A DNA stretch of 33,345 bases from Pseudomonas protegens. GTDB lineage: Bacteria; Pseudomonadota; Gammaproteobacteria; Pseudomonadales; Pseudomonadaceae. The notes under the pieces were generated by a model that was given only the letters and a program-made list of their open reading frames with translations, did no database searches and was not told the origin of the DNA. Shown here piece by piece: positions 1 through 7,725 of the stretch. The stretch is taken from positions 485,565 to 518,909 of the forward strand of contig NZ_MOAK01000080.1 in assembly GCF_003732485.1 (NCBI RefSeq). The letters run 5' to 3'. A program made the translations under genes and the position numbers. Within the stretch, counting starts at the first letter, position 1; every line of letters begins with the position of its first letter.

Positions 1-303
1 GCCCGGGGTCTGAACCCCGGCCACACTCACCGGTTGCTCGGGATGCAGACTCAGGCCGCTGCTGAAGCGGTTTTCAAACAAGCCACTGAGGCGCTGGGTG
101 CTTTCGCGCAGGCTGCTGTGAAAGGTGTTGAGCTGGTCCGCCAGCAGGCGCGCTTCGCTGGCCAGGTGCTCTTCTCGGGTGTCGAGATTCGCCGAATCCA
201 GAGAACGCAGGGCAAACAGGGTGCTGCCGCTGATCACCAGGGCGAGTATCAGGGCAAGGGCAAGCCCTAACTGAGAGGCTATCCGGGCACGGGGTTGGGA
301 CAT
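1..303 (-). CDS. Methyl-accepting chemotaxis protein, N-terminal part (runs off the left edge)
   Basis: The reverse strand opens with an ATG at 303, preceded by a good Shine-Dalgarno (CCAGGAGCC, about 5 nt upstream), and stays open to base 1. The visible 101 residues show a short polar start (MSQPRARIASQ), a hydrophobic membrane segment at about residues 12-34 (LGLALALILALVISG), then a periplasmic helix rich in charged residues (LDSANLDTREEHLASEARLL...ESTQRLSGLFENRF). This arrangement is typical of chemoreceptors whose ligand-binding part is a Cache-type double domain. The sensory, HAMP and signalling domains lie outside the window, so the ligand cannot be predicted. It is transcribed away from the rest of the window and reads in the same direction as the upstream LysR gene, 192 nt away. 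The family assignment rests on the N-terminus alone. Confidence 0.75.
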   Translation of the reverse strand, partial: MSQPRARIASQLGLALALILALVISGSTLFALRSLDSANLDTREEHLASEARLLADQLNTFHSSLRESTQRLSGLFENRFSSGLSLHPEQPVSVAGVQTPG

Positions 304-495
304 GATGGCTCCTGGCCGAGAAGGCGGATCATCCTGATCGAGTGGCACGCTCGGCAACAATATTTCTATGTGTTTTTAGTAATTAGGACCTTCCTGAACG
401 CTGGTTCCATGTCCTAGGATTCGGCGGCACCGGGCAATACTTGAGCGCCTTGCAAGGATATGTGCCCAACCACGCCGGCCGGGCGCTTCAACGTT

Positions 496-1416
496 TCAGC
501 CGAGGCGCTTTACCGGGGGCAATTGCATGGCCTCGACCTCGCCCTGGAGAAAATCGCTGAGACGACGCAAACGTTCGCCTCCCGGCCGGGTCTTGGGCCA
601 CACCAGGTAATAGTTCAAGCCACTGGCAACGGCGGTCGGCCAGGGCAGGCTCAAGCGACCTTGAGCCACATCCTCGGCCACCATCAGCAGATCCCCCATG
701 GACACTCCGTAACCCCGAGCCGCCGCAATCATCCCCAGCTCCAGGGTGTCGAACACCTGTCCGCCCTTGAGGGAAACCTGATCCGTGAGCCCCATCTGCT
801 CCAGCCAACTGCGCCAGTCCCGCCGGTCCGGAGTCGGGTGCAACAACTCCGTGGCCGCCAGCCGCGCCACATCCCAGGGCGGGTCTTCGAGCAGGTTCGG
901 AGCGCCCACCGGGATCAGCAACTCCGGGAACAGGTAGCTGGCTTCCCAGTCCAGAGGAAAGTGTCCATTGCTCAGCAGTACCGCACAGTCGAAGGGCTCC
1001 TGGTTGAAGTCCACGGAGTCCACATCCATCCAGGCACTGGTGAGCTGCACTTCGTTGCCCGGCTGCAGATGGCGGAAGCGACTCAGGCGCGCCAGCAACC
1101 AGCGCATGGTCAGGGTCGATGGCGCCTTCATGCGCAGGATGTCGTCTTCGGCCCGCAGGGTATTGCAGGCCCGCTCCAGGGCACCGAAACCCTCGCGGAT
1201 GCCCGGCAGCAGCAAGCGTGCCGCCTCGGTCAGTTGCACATTGCGCCCGCTGCGCTGGAACAGCCGGCAGGCGAAGTGGTCCTCCAGAGTGCGGATATGC
1301 CGGCTGACAGCACTCTGGGTAATGGACAGCTCCTCGGCCGCCCGGGTGAACGAGCTGTGCCGCGCCGCCGCTTCAAAGGCACGCAGGGCATAAAGAGGAG
1401 GAAGACGGCGGGACAT
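496..1416 (-). CDS. LysR-family transcriptional regulator (GcvA-like group)
   Basis: A 306-residue LysR-type regulator. Residues 1-65 hold the winged helix-turn-helix (LYALRAFEAAARHSSFTRAAEELSITQSAVSRHIRTLE in pieces), followed by the linker helix and a type-2 periplasmic-binding-like effector domain to the C-terminus. The start LPPLYALRAFEAAAR and the motif LSITQSAVSRHI resemble the GcvA/AmpR subgroup. The open frame extends 86 codons further upstream, but that part has no protein character and would overlap the divergent promoter. The ATG at 1416 gives the family's usual length and begins directly before the conserved helix. The gene is divergent from the MATE pump (start 1568), with a CATGA-N7-TCATG box between them, so local control of the pump and of itself is plausible but unproven. 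The effector is unknown. Confidence 0.9.
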   Translation of the reverse strand: MSRRLPPLYALRAFEAAARHSSFTRAAEELSITQSAVSRHIRTLEDHFACRLFQRSGRNVQLTEAARLLLPGIREGFGALERACNTLRAEDDILRMKAPSTLTMRWLLARLSRFRHLQPGNEVQLTSAWMDVDSVDFNQEPFDCAVLLSNGHFPLDWEASYLFPELLIPVGAPNLLEDPPWDVARLAATELLHPTPDRRDWRSWLEQMGLTDQVSLKGGQVFDTLELGMIAAARGYGVSMGDLLMVAEDVAQGRLSLPWPTAVASGLNYYLVWPKTRPGGERLRRLSDFLQGEVEAMQLPPVKRLG

Positions 1417-1465
1417 GGATGCGCTCCGGCAGCGGAATGACGCAACGCTACCAGAAAGTCGTTCA

Positions 1466-1482
1466 CATGAGTTTTTATCATG
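1466..1482. promoter_or_regulatory. Candidate LysR-type operator between lysR and MATE genes
   Basis: An interrupted perfect palindrome, CATGA-N7-TCATG, contains the T-N11-A signature typical of LysR-type binding sites. It lies 49 nt upstream of the lysR start and 85 nt upstream of the MATE start. It is the only obvious dyad in the 151-nt divergent intergenic region. The assignment is inferred from motif and position. Confidence 0.4.
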
Positions 1483-1567
1483 CAAGCAAGTATATTTATC
1501 CCTTTGTGCTGTGGCCCAGAAGCGCCGAGAATCAGCGCTCTCCCCGACTTTACCCTGATCGAGCCTG

Positions 1568-2974
1568 ATGACCATGCAGCATCCAGCACGTACCGAACTC
1601 TGGGCCATCCTGCGGCTGGCGGGGCCGCTGATCGCCTCCCAGCTGGCGCACATGCTGATGGTCCTCACCGACACCCTGATGATGGCCCGCCTCAGCCCGC
1701 AAGCCCTGGCCGGCGGCGGCCTGGGCGCCGCCAGCTATTCCTTTGTCTCGATTTTCTGCATCGGCGTGATTGCCGCGGTAGGCACCCTGGTGGCGATTCG
1801 TCAGGGCGCCGGAGACATCGAGGGCGCCACGCGCCTGACCCAGGCCGGCCTGTGGCTGGCCTGGATCATGGCCCTGGTCGCTGGCCTGCTGCTGTGGAAC
1901 CTCAAACCGCTGCTGTTGCTGTTCGGCCAGACCCCAAGCAACGTCCAGGCCGCCGGCCAGTTCCTGCTGATCCTGCCGTTCGCCCTGCCCGGCTACTTGA
2001 GTTTCATGGCCTTGCGCGGCTTCACCAGCGCCATCGGCCGGGCGACGCCGGTGATGGTCATCAGCCTGGCAGGGACTGTGGCCAACTTCCTGCTCAACTA
2101 TGCATTGATCACCGGCATGTTCGGCCTGCCGAAGCTCGGCCTGATGGGCATCGGCCTGGTGACCGCCATCGTCGCCAACTGCATGGCACTGGCACTGGCC
2201 TGGCACATCAAGCGCCATCCGGCCTACGCCGCGTACCCATTGCGCCAGGGCCTGTCCCGGCTGAACACCCATTACCTGCGGGAACTGTGGCGCCTGGGCC
2301 TGCCCATTGGTGGCACCTATGCGGTGGAGGTCGGGTTGTTCGCATTCGCCGCGCTATGCATGGGCACCATGGGCAGCACCCAGTTGGCGGCGCATCAGAT
2401 CGCCCTGCAGATTGTATCGGTGGCGTTCATGGTGCCGGCGGGCATCTCCTACGCCATCACCATGCGCATCGGCCAGCACTACGGTGCCGGACAACTGCTG
2501 GATGCAAGGTTGGCCGGACGGGTCGGCATCGCCTTCGGCGCGGTGGCGATGCTGGGGTTCGCAATGGTTTTCTGGCTGCTGCCCAACCAGTTGATCGGGC
2601 TGTTCCTCGACCACAACGACCCGGCCTTCGCCGAGGTGATTCAACTGGCGGTGAGCCTGTTGGCGGTGGCGGCCTGGTTCGAGCTGTTCGATGGCACCCA
2701 GACCATCGCCATGGGCGCGATCCGCGGCCTCAAGGATGCCAAGACCACCTTCCTGGTGGGCCTGGGCTGCTACTGGCTGATCGGTGCCCCTTCGGCGTGG
2801 CTGATGGCCTTTACCCTGGGCTGGGGACCGACCGGTGTCTGGTGGGGACTGGCCCTGGGCCTGGCTTGCGCGGCCATCAGCCTGACCCTGGCGTTCGAGT
2901 GGCGGATGCGCCGCATGATCAAGCGCGAGCCTGTGACAGCGGCGATCAACCTTAAGACCAGCAACGCGGATTGA
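1568..2974 (+). CDS. MATE-family multidrug/Na+ (or H+) antiporter, NorM/PmpM-like
   Basis: A 468-residue integral membrane protein with about twelve hydrophobic segments in two homologous halves, the hallmark of the MATE (multi-antimicrobial extrusion) family. The N-terminal segment LRLAGPLIASQLAHMLMVLTD and the following MMARLSPQALAGGGLG match the conserved first two helices, and GTQTI/GAIRGLKDAK-type residues recur in the second half (here FDGTQTIAMGAIRGLKDAK). Members export cationic drugs and dyes across the inner membrane using Na+ or H+ gradients. Length is normal for NorM-type pumps (450-480). The start at 1568 (ATGACCATG) has a second ATG two codons later, and either would leave the first helix intact. 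It is divergent from the LysR gene and convergent with the GGDEF/EAL gene. The substrate cannot be told from sequence. Confidence 0.92.
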   Translation: MTMQHPARTELWAILRLAGPLIASQLAHMLMVLTDTLMMARLSPQALAGGGLGAASYSFVSIFCIGVIAAVGTLVAIRQGAGDIEGATRLTQAGLWLAWIMALVAGLLLWNLKPLLLLFGQTPSNVQAAGQFLLILPFALPGYLSFMALRGFTSAIGRATPVMVISLAGTVANFLLNYALITGMFGLPKLGLMGIGLVTAIVANCMALALAWHIKRHPAYAAYPLRQGLSRLNTHYLRELWRLGLPIGGTYAVEVGLFAFAALCMGTMGSTQLAAHQIALQIVSVAFMVPAGISYAITMRIGQHYGAGQLLDARLAGRVGIAFGAVAMLGFAMVFWLLPNQLIGLFLDHNDPAFAEVIQLAVSLLAVAAWFELFDGTQTIAMGAIRGLKDAKTTFLVGLGCYWLIGAPSAWLMAFTLGWGPTGVWWGLALGLACAAISLTLAFEWRMRRMIKREPVTAAINLKTSNAD

Positions 2975-2980
2975 CGGGGA

Positions 2981-3013
2981 GCTGATCACCGCCGCCCATG
3001 GCGGGGGATCAGC
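2981..3013. terminator. Strong hairpin between convergent MATE and GGDEF/EAL genes
   Basis: The outer arms GCTGATC (2981-2987) and GATCAGC (3007-3013) pair perfectly, and the inner arms CCGCC and GGCGG add a second stem. The hairpin fills the 54-nt gap between the two convergent stop codons. There is no T-run on either side, so it may act as a transcript end-stabiliser or weak bidirectional terminator. Confidence 0.45.
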
Positions 3014-3028
3014 ACCGGTATCAGTTGC

Positions 3029-4702
3029 CTATAGCGTCCCTTCCTGCAACGACTGCTGGCTGCTGCCGAACGTCAGGTACTCCATCAAATCCACCAGGGG
3101 CAGCGGCTTGCTGATCAGGTAGCCCTGGGCCTGGTCGCAGCCAAAGTCCCGCAGCAAAGCCAGCTGTTCCGCGGTCTCCACGCCTTCAGCCACCACATTC
3201 AGGTTGAGGTTGTGGGCCAGGTTGATCATGGCGTGGACCAGCTTGCGGTTCTCTTCGCGCTGCTCCATGCCACCGACAAAGCTCTTGTCGACCTTGAGCA
3301 GGGTGATGGGCAGGCTGTTGAGGTGGACAAAAGAAGAGAAGCCGGTACCGAAATCGTCGAGGGAGAAACGCACTCCCAGTCGCCCGAGGGCATCCATGGT
3401 CTGTTTCACCAGGTCACTGCGGCGCATCACTGCGGTCTCGGTCAATTCGAATTCCAGCCACTGCGCCTCGACCCCGCGTTCGCTGATCAGCCGGCTCAGG
3501 GTCGACAGCAGCTGGCTGTCCTGGAACTGGCGGAACGACAGGTTCACCGCCATGTGCAACGGCGGCAGGCCGCGTTCGCGCAAGGCCTGCATGTCGCGCA
3601 GAGCCCGGGAAATCACCCAGTAGCCCAGGGGCACGATCAGCCCGCTCTGCTCGGCCAGGGGCACGAACTCGCTGGGCGGCAGCAGCCCGCGCTCGCCGTG
3701 GCGCCAACGCACCAGGGCTTCGAGGCCGACAATCTTGCCGTCATGCAGGTTCAGCCGCGGCTGGTAATGCAGCTCCAGTTCGTCACGGCGCAAGGCTCGA
3801 CGCAGTTCGCTTTCCAGATCGGCGAGGCTGCGGGCGTTGCGATTGATCCGCTCGTTGAAGATATGAAAGGTGCAGCCCTGAGTGCTCTTGGCCTGCTGCA
3901 TGGCGATATGTGCATGCCACATCAGTGGGTCGGCGCCGGCATTGGCCCGGGCATGGGCAATCCCCAGGCTGCAGCCGATCAGCAGGCTTTCGCCGTCGAC
4001 CCAATAAGGCTCGGCCATGGCTTCGGTGATGCGCTCGGCCATCCACTCGGCCCGCTGGGGGGCGCGGCGGGTGTCGATCAGCAAGGCAAACTCGTCGCTG
4101 CCCAGGCGGGCCAGTTGGTCACCGGCCTCCAGCTGGCTCTTGAGCCGCGACACTACCTGCAGGATCAGGCGGTCACCGGCCTGGTGGCCGAGGGCGTCGT
4201 TGGCGTGGCGGAAGTTATCCAGGTCCAGGTGTCCCAGGGCCAGGCCACGACCATCGTTTTCCGCCAGCCGCGCGGCCAGCAGGGTCTGGAAGCCCTGGCG
4301 GTTGGCGATACCGGTCAGGGGGTCCTGCTCGGCCAGGCGTTGCAGGGTGTTTTCCAGCACACCGCGCTCGCGCACATGACGCAGGCAGCGGCGCAGGGCA
4401 TCGGTACTCAGGCAGGAACCTACCAGCCAGTCGCTGACGCCCACCGGGGCCGCCGAGGGCTCATGGTCTAGCAATAGGATGGTGGGCAAACTGCAACGCC
4501 CGGGACCGGGCTGCAGGCGTGGAATGGTCAACAGGACCGCATTGCGATCTTCTTCGAACAAACGACTGACCGACTCCCAGGTGGGAGCACTGATCAATAC
4601 CACCGAGTCTCCCAACGGAGCGACACACTCGCGCAACAACGCTGTCCACACGGGCTCTTCGGCCAGTAGCAGCAAACGCAAGGGTTCGACAGGCTTAGAC
4701 AA
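3029..4702 (-). CDS. c-di-GMP phosphodiesterase with degenerate GGDEF and intact EAL domain (ProE-like)
   Basis: A 557-residue cytosolic protein without membrane segments. Residues 1-115 look like a receiver-type fold (LRLLLLAEEPVWTALL, TILLLDH) but with no clear phospho-acceptor site. The GGDEF domain spans about 125-285. Its signature is GSDEF (201-205) instead of GGDEF, and the inhibitory-site arginine is replaced (EAGD before the motif), so cyclase activity is doubtful. The EAL domain spans about 295-545 with a full catalytic set: EAL (328-330), ELTET (419-423), DDFGTG (449-454), KVDKSF (470-475), EGVET (506-510) and QGYLISKP. It should hydrolyse c-di-GMP to pGpG and so lower biofilm/exopolysaccharide output. 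Position next to rep matches PAO1 PA5295, described as the phosphodiesterase ProE; orthology is inferred from domain layout and synteny. A Fur-box-like site lies 70 nt upstream of the ATG at 4702. Confidence 0.9.
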   Translation of the reverse strand: MSKPVEPLRLLLLAEEPVWTALLRECVAPLGDSVVLISAPTWESVSRLFEEDRNAVLLTIPRLQPGPGRCSLPTILLLDHEPSAAPVGVSDWLVGSCLSTDALRRCLRHVRERGVLENTLQRLAEQDPLTGIANRQGFQTLLAARLAENDGRGLALGHLDLDNFRHANDALGHQAGDRLILQVVSRLKSQLEAGDQLARLGSDEFALLIDTRRAPQRAEWMAERITEAMAEPYWVDGESLLIGCSLGIAHARANAGADPLMWHAHIAMQQAKSTQGCTFHIFNERINRNARSLADLESELRRALRRDELELHYQPRLNLHDGKIVGLEALVRWRHGERGLLPPSEFVPLAEQSGLIVPLGYWVISRALRDMQALRERGLPPLHMAVNLSFRQFQDSQLLSTLSRLISERGVEAQWLEFELTETAVMRRSDLVKQTMDALGRLGVRFSLDDFGTGFSSFVHLNSLPITLLKVDKSFVGGMEQREENRKLVHAMINLAHNLNLNVVAEGVETAEQLALLRDFGCDQAQGYLISKPLPLVDLMEYLTFGSSQQSLQEGTL

Positions 4703-4771
4703 GCTAGCTCCCTAGACTCTGCAAAATAAGTTGGCGGCGGGCATTATGGCGCGCAAATAAGCAATAACAAT

Positions 4772-4786
4772 TGATATTGATTATCA
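4772..4786. promoter_or_regulatory. Near-consensus Fur box
   Basis: On the minus strand the 15-mer reads TGATAATCAATATCA. It matches the 7-1-7 Fur consensus TGATAAT-N-ATTATCA at 13 of 14 defined positions. It sits about 70 nt upstream of the phosphodiesterase start (4702) and 185 nt upstream of rep (4971), in an AT-rich stretch that stands out from the GC-rich surroundings. Control of the phosphodiesterase by iron is inferred. Confidence 0.55.
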
Positions 4787-4897
4787 TACGCAATTTCTTG
4801 TACCGCTCTAACTCAAACATTAGACGCATATTCAGCGCGCATCCTGAGGGAAAGTATCAAAACCGGCAAATTTAGATCGCGTTGTGCGTCACAAGTC

Positions 4898-4934
4898 GGA
4901 CAGAGGCAGCAGAATCTGTCCAGCCTGTTAAAAT
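4898..4934 (+). promoter_or_regulatory. Candidate rep promoter with adjacent dyad
   Basis: The hexamer TAAAAT (4929-4934) is a good -10 element 36 nt before the rep ATG. No clear -35 is present at 16-18 nt spacing. Instead, a perfect inverted repeat GGACAG-N12-CTGTCC (4898-4903 and 4916-4921) covers that place. It could be an activator or repressor site. It does not fit the LexA consensus. Confidence 0.35.
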
Positions 4935-4970
4935 GCCCGCCCTTTTCGTAACCGATCCCTTTTTACCGTC

Positions 4971-6980
4971 ATGTCCCGACTCAATCCCCGGCAGCAAGAA
5001 GCCGTGAACTATGTCGGCGGCCCTCTTTTGGTGCTCGCCGGCGCAGGCTCCGGCAAGACCAGCGTGATCACCCGCAAGATCGCGCACCTGATCCAGAATT
5101 GCGGCATCCGCGCCCAGTACATTGTCGCCATGACCTTTACCAACAAGGCCGCGCGGGAAATGAAGGAACGGGTCGGCACCCTGCTGCGCAGCGGCGAAGG
5201 TCGCGGCCTGACGGTCTCGACCTTCCACAACCTGGGCCTGAACATCATCCGCAAGGAGCATGTGCGGCTGGGCTACAAGCCGGGCTTCTCGATCTTCGAC
5301 GAGACCGACGTCAAGGCCCTGATGACCGACATCATGCAGAAGGAGTATTCCGGGGACGACGGCGTCGACGAGATCAAGAACATGATCGGCTCGTGGAAGA
5401 ACGACCTGATCCTGCCGGCCCAAGCCCTGGAGAATGCCCGCAATCCCAAGGAGCAGACCGCCGCCATCGTCTACACCCACTACCAGCGCACGCTCAAGGC
5501 GTTCAACGCGGTGGACTTCGACGACCTGATCCTGCTGCCGGTGAAACTGTTCGAGGAACACGCCGACATCCTGGAAAAATGGCAGAACAAGGTCCGCTAC
5601 CTGTTGGTGGACGAATACCAGGACACCAACGCCAGCCAGTACCTGCTGGTGAAGATGCTGATCGGCAAGCGCAACCAGTTCACCGTGGTGGGCGACGACG
5701 ACCAGTCGATCTACGCCTGGCGCGGCGCGCGCCCGGAAAACCTGATGCTGCTCAAGGACGACTACCCGTCCCTGAAAGTGGTGATGCTGGAGCAGAACTA
5801 CCGCTCCACCAGCCGCATCCTGCGCTGCGCCAACGTGCTGATCTCCAACAACCCCCACGAATTCGAAAAGCAGCTGTGGAGCGAAATGGGCCACGGCGAC
5901 GAGATCCGCGTGATCCGCTGCCGCAACGAAGACGCCGAGGCCGAACGGGTGGCCATGGAGATCCTTAGCCTGCACCTGCGCACCGACCGGCCCTACAGCG
6001 ACTTCGCCATTCTTTACCGGGGCAACTACCAGGCCAAGCTGATCGAACTGAAGCTGCAGCACCACCAGGTGCCCTATCGTCTGTCCGGTGGTAACAGCTT
6101 CTTCGGACGCCAGGAAGTAAAGGATCTGATGGCCTACTTCCGCCTGATCGTCAACCCGGACGACGACAACGCCTTCCTCAGGGTGATCAACGTACCGCGT
6201 CGGGAAATCGGCTCCACGACCCTGGAAAAACTCGGCAACTACGCCACCGAGCGCAAGATCTCGATGTACGCCGCCACCGATGAAATCGGCCTGGGCGAGC
6301 ACCTGGACAGCCGTTTCACCGACCGCCTGGCGCGCTTCAAGCGCTTCATGGATCGGGTCCGCGAGCAGTGTGCTGGAGAGGACCCGATCTCAGCGCTGCG
6401 CAGCATGGTCATGGACATCGACTACGAGAACTGGTTGCGCACCAACAGCTCCAGCGACAAGGCCGCGGACTACCGGATGGGCAACGTCTGGTTCCTGATC
6501 GAGGCCTTGAAGAACACCCTGGAAAAAGACGAAGACGGCGAAATGACCGTCGAGGACGCCATCGGCAAGCTGGTCCTGCGGGACATGCTGGAACGCCAGC
6601 AGGAAGAGGAAGACGGCGCCGAAGGTGTACAGATGATGACCTTGCATGCCTCCAAGGGCCTGGAATTTCCCTACGTGTTCATCATGGGCATGGAAGAGGA
6701 AATCCTCCCGCACCGCTCCAGTATCGAAGCCGACACCATCGAGGAAGAACGACGCCTGGCCTATGTGGGCATTACCCGTGCTCGCCAGACCCTGGCCTTC
6801 ACCTTCGCGGCCAAGCGCAAGCAATACGGTGAAATCATCGACTGCGCACCGAGCCGATTCCTCGATGAACTGCCCCCGGACGATCTAGCCTGGGAAGGCA
6901 ACGACGACACGCCGACCGAAGTCAAAGCCGTTCGCGGCAATAGCGCTTTGGCGGATATACGCGCGATGTTAAAGCGCTAA
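4971..6980 (+). CDS. rep: ATP-dependent DNA helicase Rep
   Basis: A 669-residue superfamily-1A helicase, close to the 673 residues of E. coli Rep. Motifs in order: Q-motif LNPRQQEAV (5-12), Walker A AGAGSGKT (23-30), Ia TFTNKAA, Walker B DEYQD (214-218), motif III GDDDQSIYAWRG (241-252), motif IV EQNYRST, motif V TLHASKGLEF and motif VI EERRLAYVGITRA. It translocates 3'-5' on single-stranded DNA, helps replication forks pass protein roadblocks and aids restart. Lack of the long C-terminal extension and the Rep-type Q-motif context favour Rep over UvrD. The ATG at 4971 starts directly at the conserved SRLNPRQQEAV. It is followed 55 nt later by xpt on the same strand. In PAO1, as I recall it, poxB lies between these two genes; here it is absent. 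Confidence 0.96.
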   Translation: MSRLNPRQQEAVNYVGGPLLVLAGAGSGKTSVITRKIAHLIQNCGIRAQYIVAMTFTNKAAREMKERVGTLLRSGEGRGLTVSTFHNLGLNIIRKEHVRLGYKPGFSIFDETDVKALMTDIMQKEYSGDDGVDEIKNMIGSWKNDLILPAQALENARNPKEQTAAIVYTHYQRTLKAFNAVDFDDLILLPVKLFEEHADILEKWQNKVRYLLVDEYQDTNASQYLLVKMLIGKRNQFTVVGDDDQSIYAWRGARPENLMLLKDDYPSLKVVMLEQNYRSTSRILRCANVLISNNPHEFEKQLWSEMGHGDEIRVIRCRNEDAEAERVAMEILSLHLRTDRPYSDFAILYRGNYQAKLIELKLQHHQVPYRLSGGNSFFGRQEVKDLMAYFRLIVNPDDDNAFLRVINVPRREIGSTTLEKLGNYATERKISMYAATDEIGLGEHLDSRFTDRLARFKRFMDRVREQCAGEDPISALRSMVMDIDYENWLRTNSSSDKAADYRMGNVWFLIEALKNTLEKDEDGEMTVEDAIGKLVLRDMLERQQEEEDGAEGVQMMTLHASKGLEFPYVFIMGMEEEILPHRSSIEADTIEEERRLAYVGITRARQTLAFTFAAKRKQYGEIIDCAPSRFLDELPPDDLAWEGNDDTPTEVKAVRGNSALADIRAMLKR

Positions 6981-7026
6981 AATCGACTATTTTTAACTGA
7001 CCTTTGGCGCAACAGGCGCTATTTGA

Positions 7027-7608
<582 letters not shown>

Positions 7609-7643
7609 CCCCGCCTGCCAGACCTGCTCAGGAGTTGACTTGT

Positions 7644-7725
7644 GTAGGAGCTGGCTTGCCAGCGAAGACGCCCTTGAGAGCAATGCAAGACTTGATGGCC
7701 CATTCGCCGGCAAGCCGGCTCCTAC
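7644..7725. repeat. REPIN: two inverted REP sequences, copy A
   Basis: An 82-bp element with perfect 8-bp ends GTAGGAGC / GCTCCTAC. Its two 23-bp arms pair with only two mismatches (GTAGGAGCTGGCTTGCC... against the reverse of ...GGCAAGCCGGCTCCTAC). The other full copy at 31044-31125 has the same length and differs at 7 of 82 positions. It lies between the convergent genes xpt and CoA-hydrolase and overlaps the last four bases of the latter. Such elements are non-autonomous and are thought to be moved by REP-associated tyrosine transposases (RAYT); none is encoded in this window. Confidence 0.9.

Noticed and set aside
330-390. FliA-type promoter before the chemoreceptor
   Set aside because: TAAA and GCCGAG occur on the minus strand but 19 nt apart, too far for the 15-16 nt spacing.
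1417-1674. 86-codon N-terminal extension of the LysR protein
   Set aside because: It would cover the divergent control region, and the sequence lacks protein character.
4872-6302. 476-codon open frame antisense to rep
   Set aside because: It mirrors the conserved rep helicase, is rich in V, G, Q, H and D as expected from a high-GC shadow frame, and has no recognisable domain.
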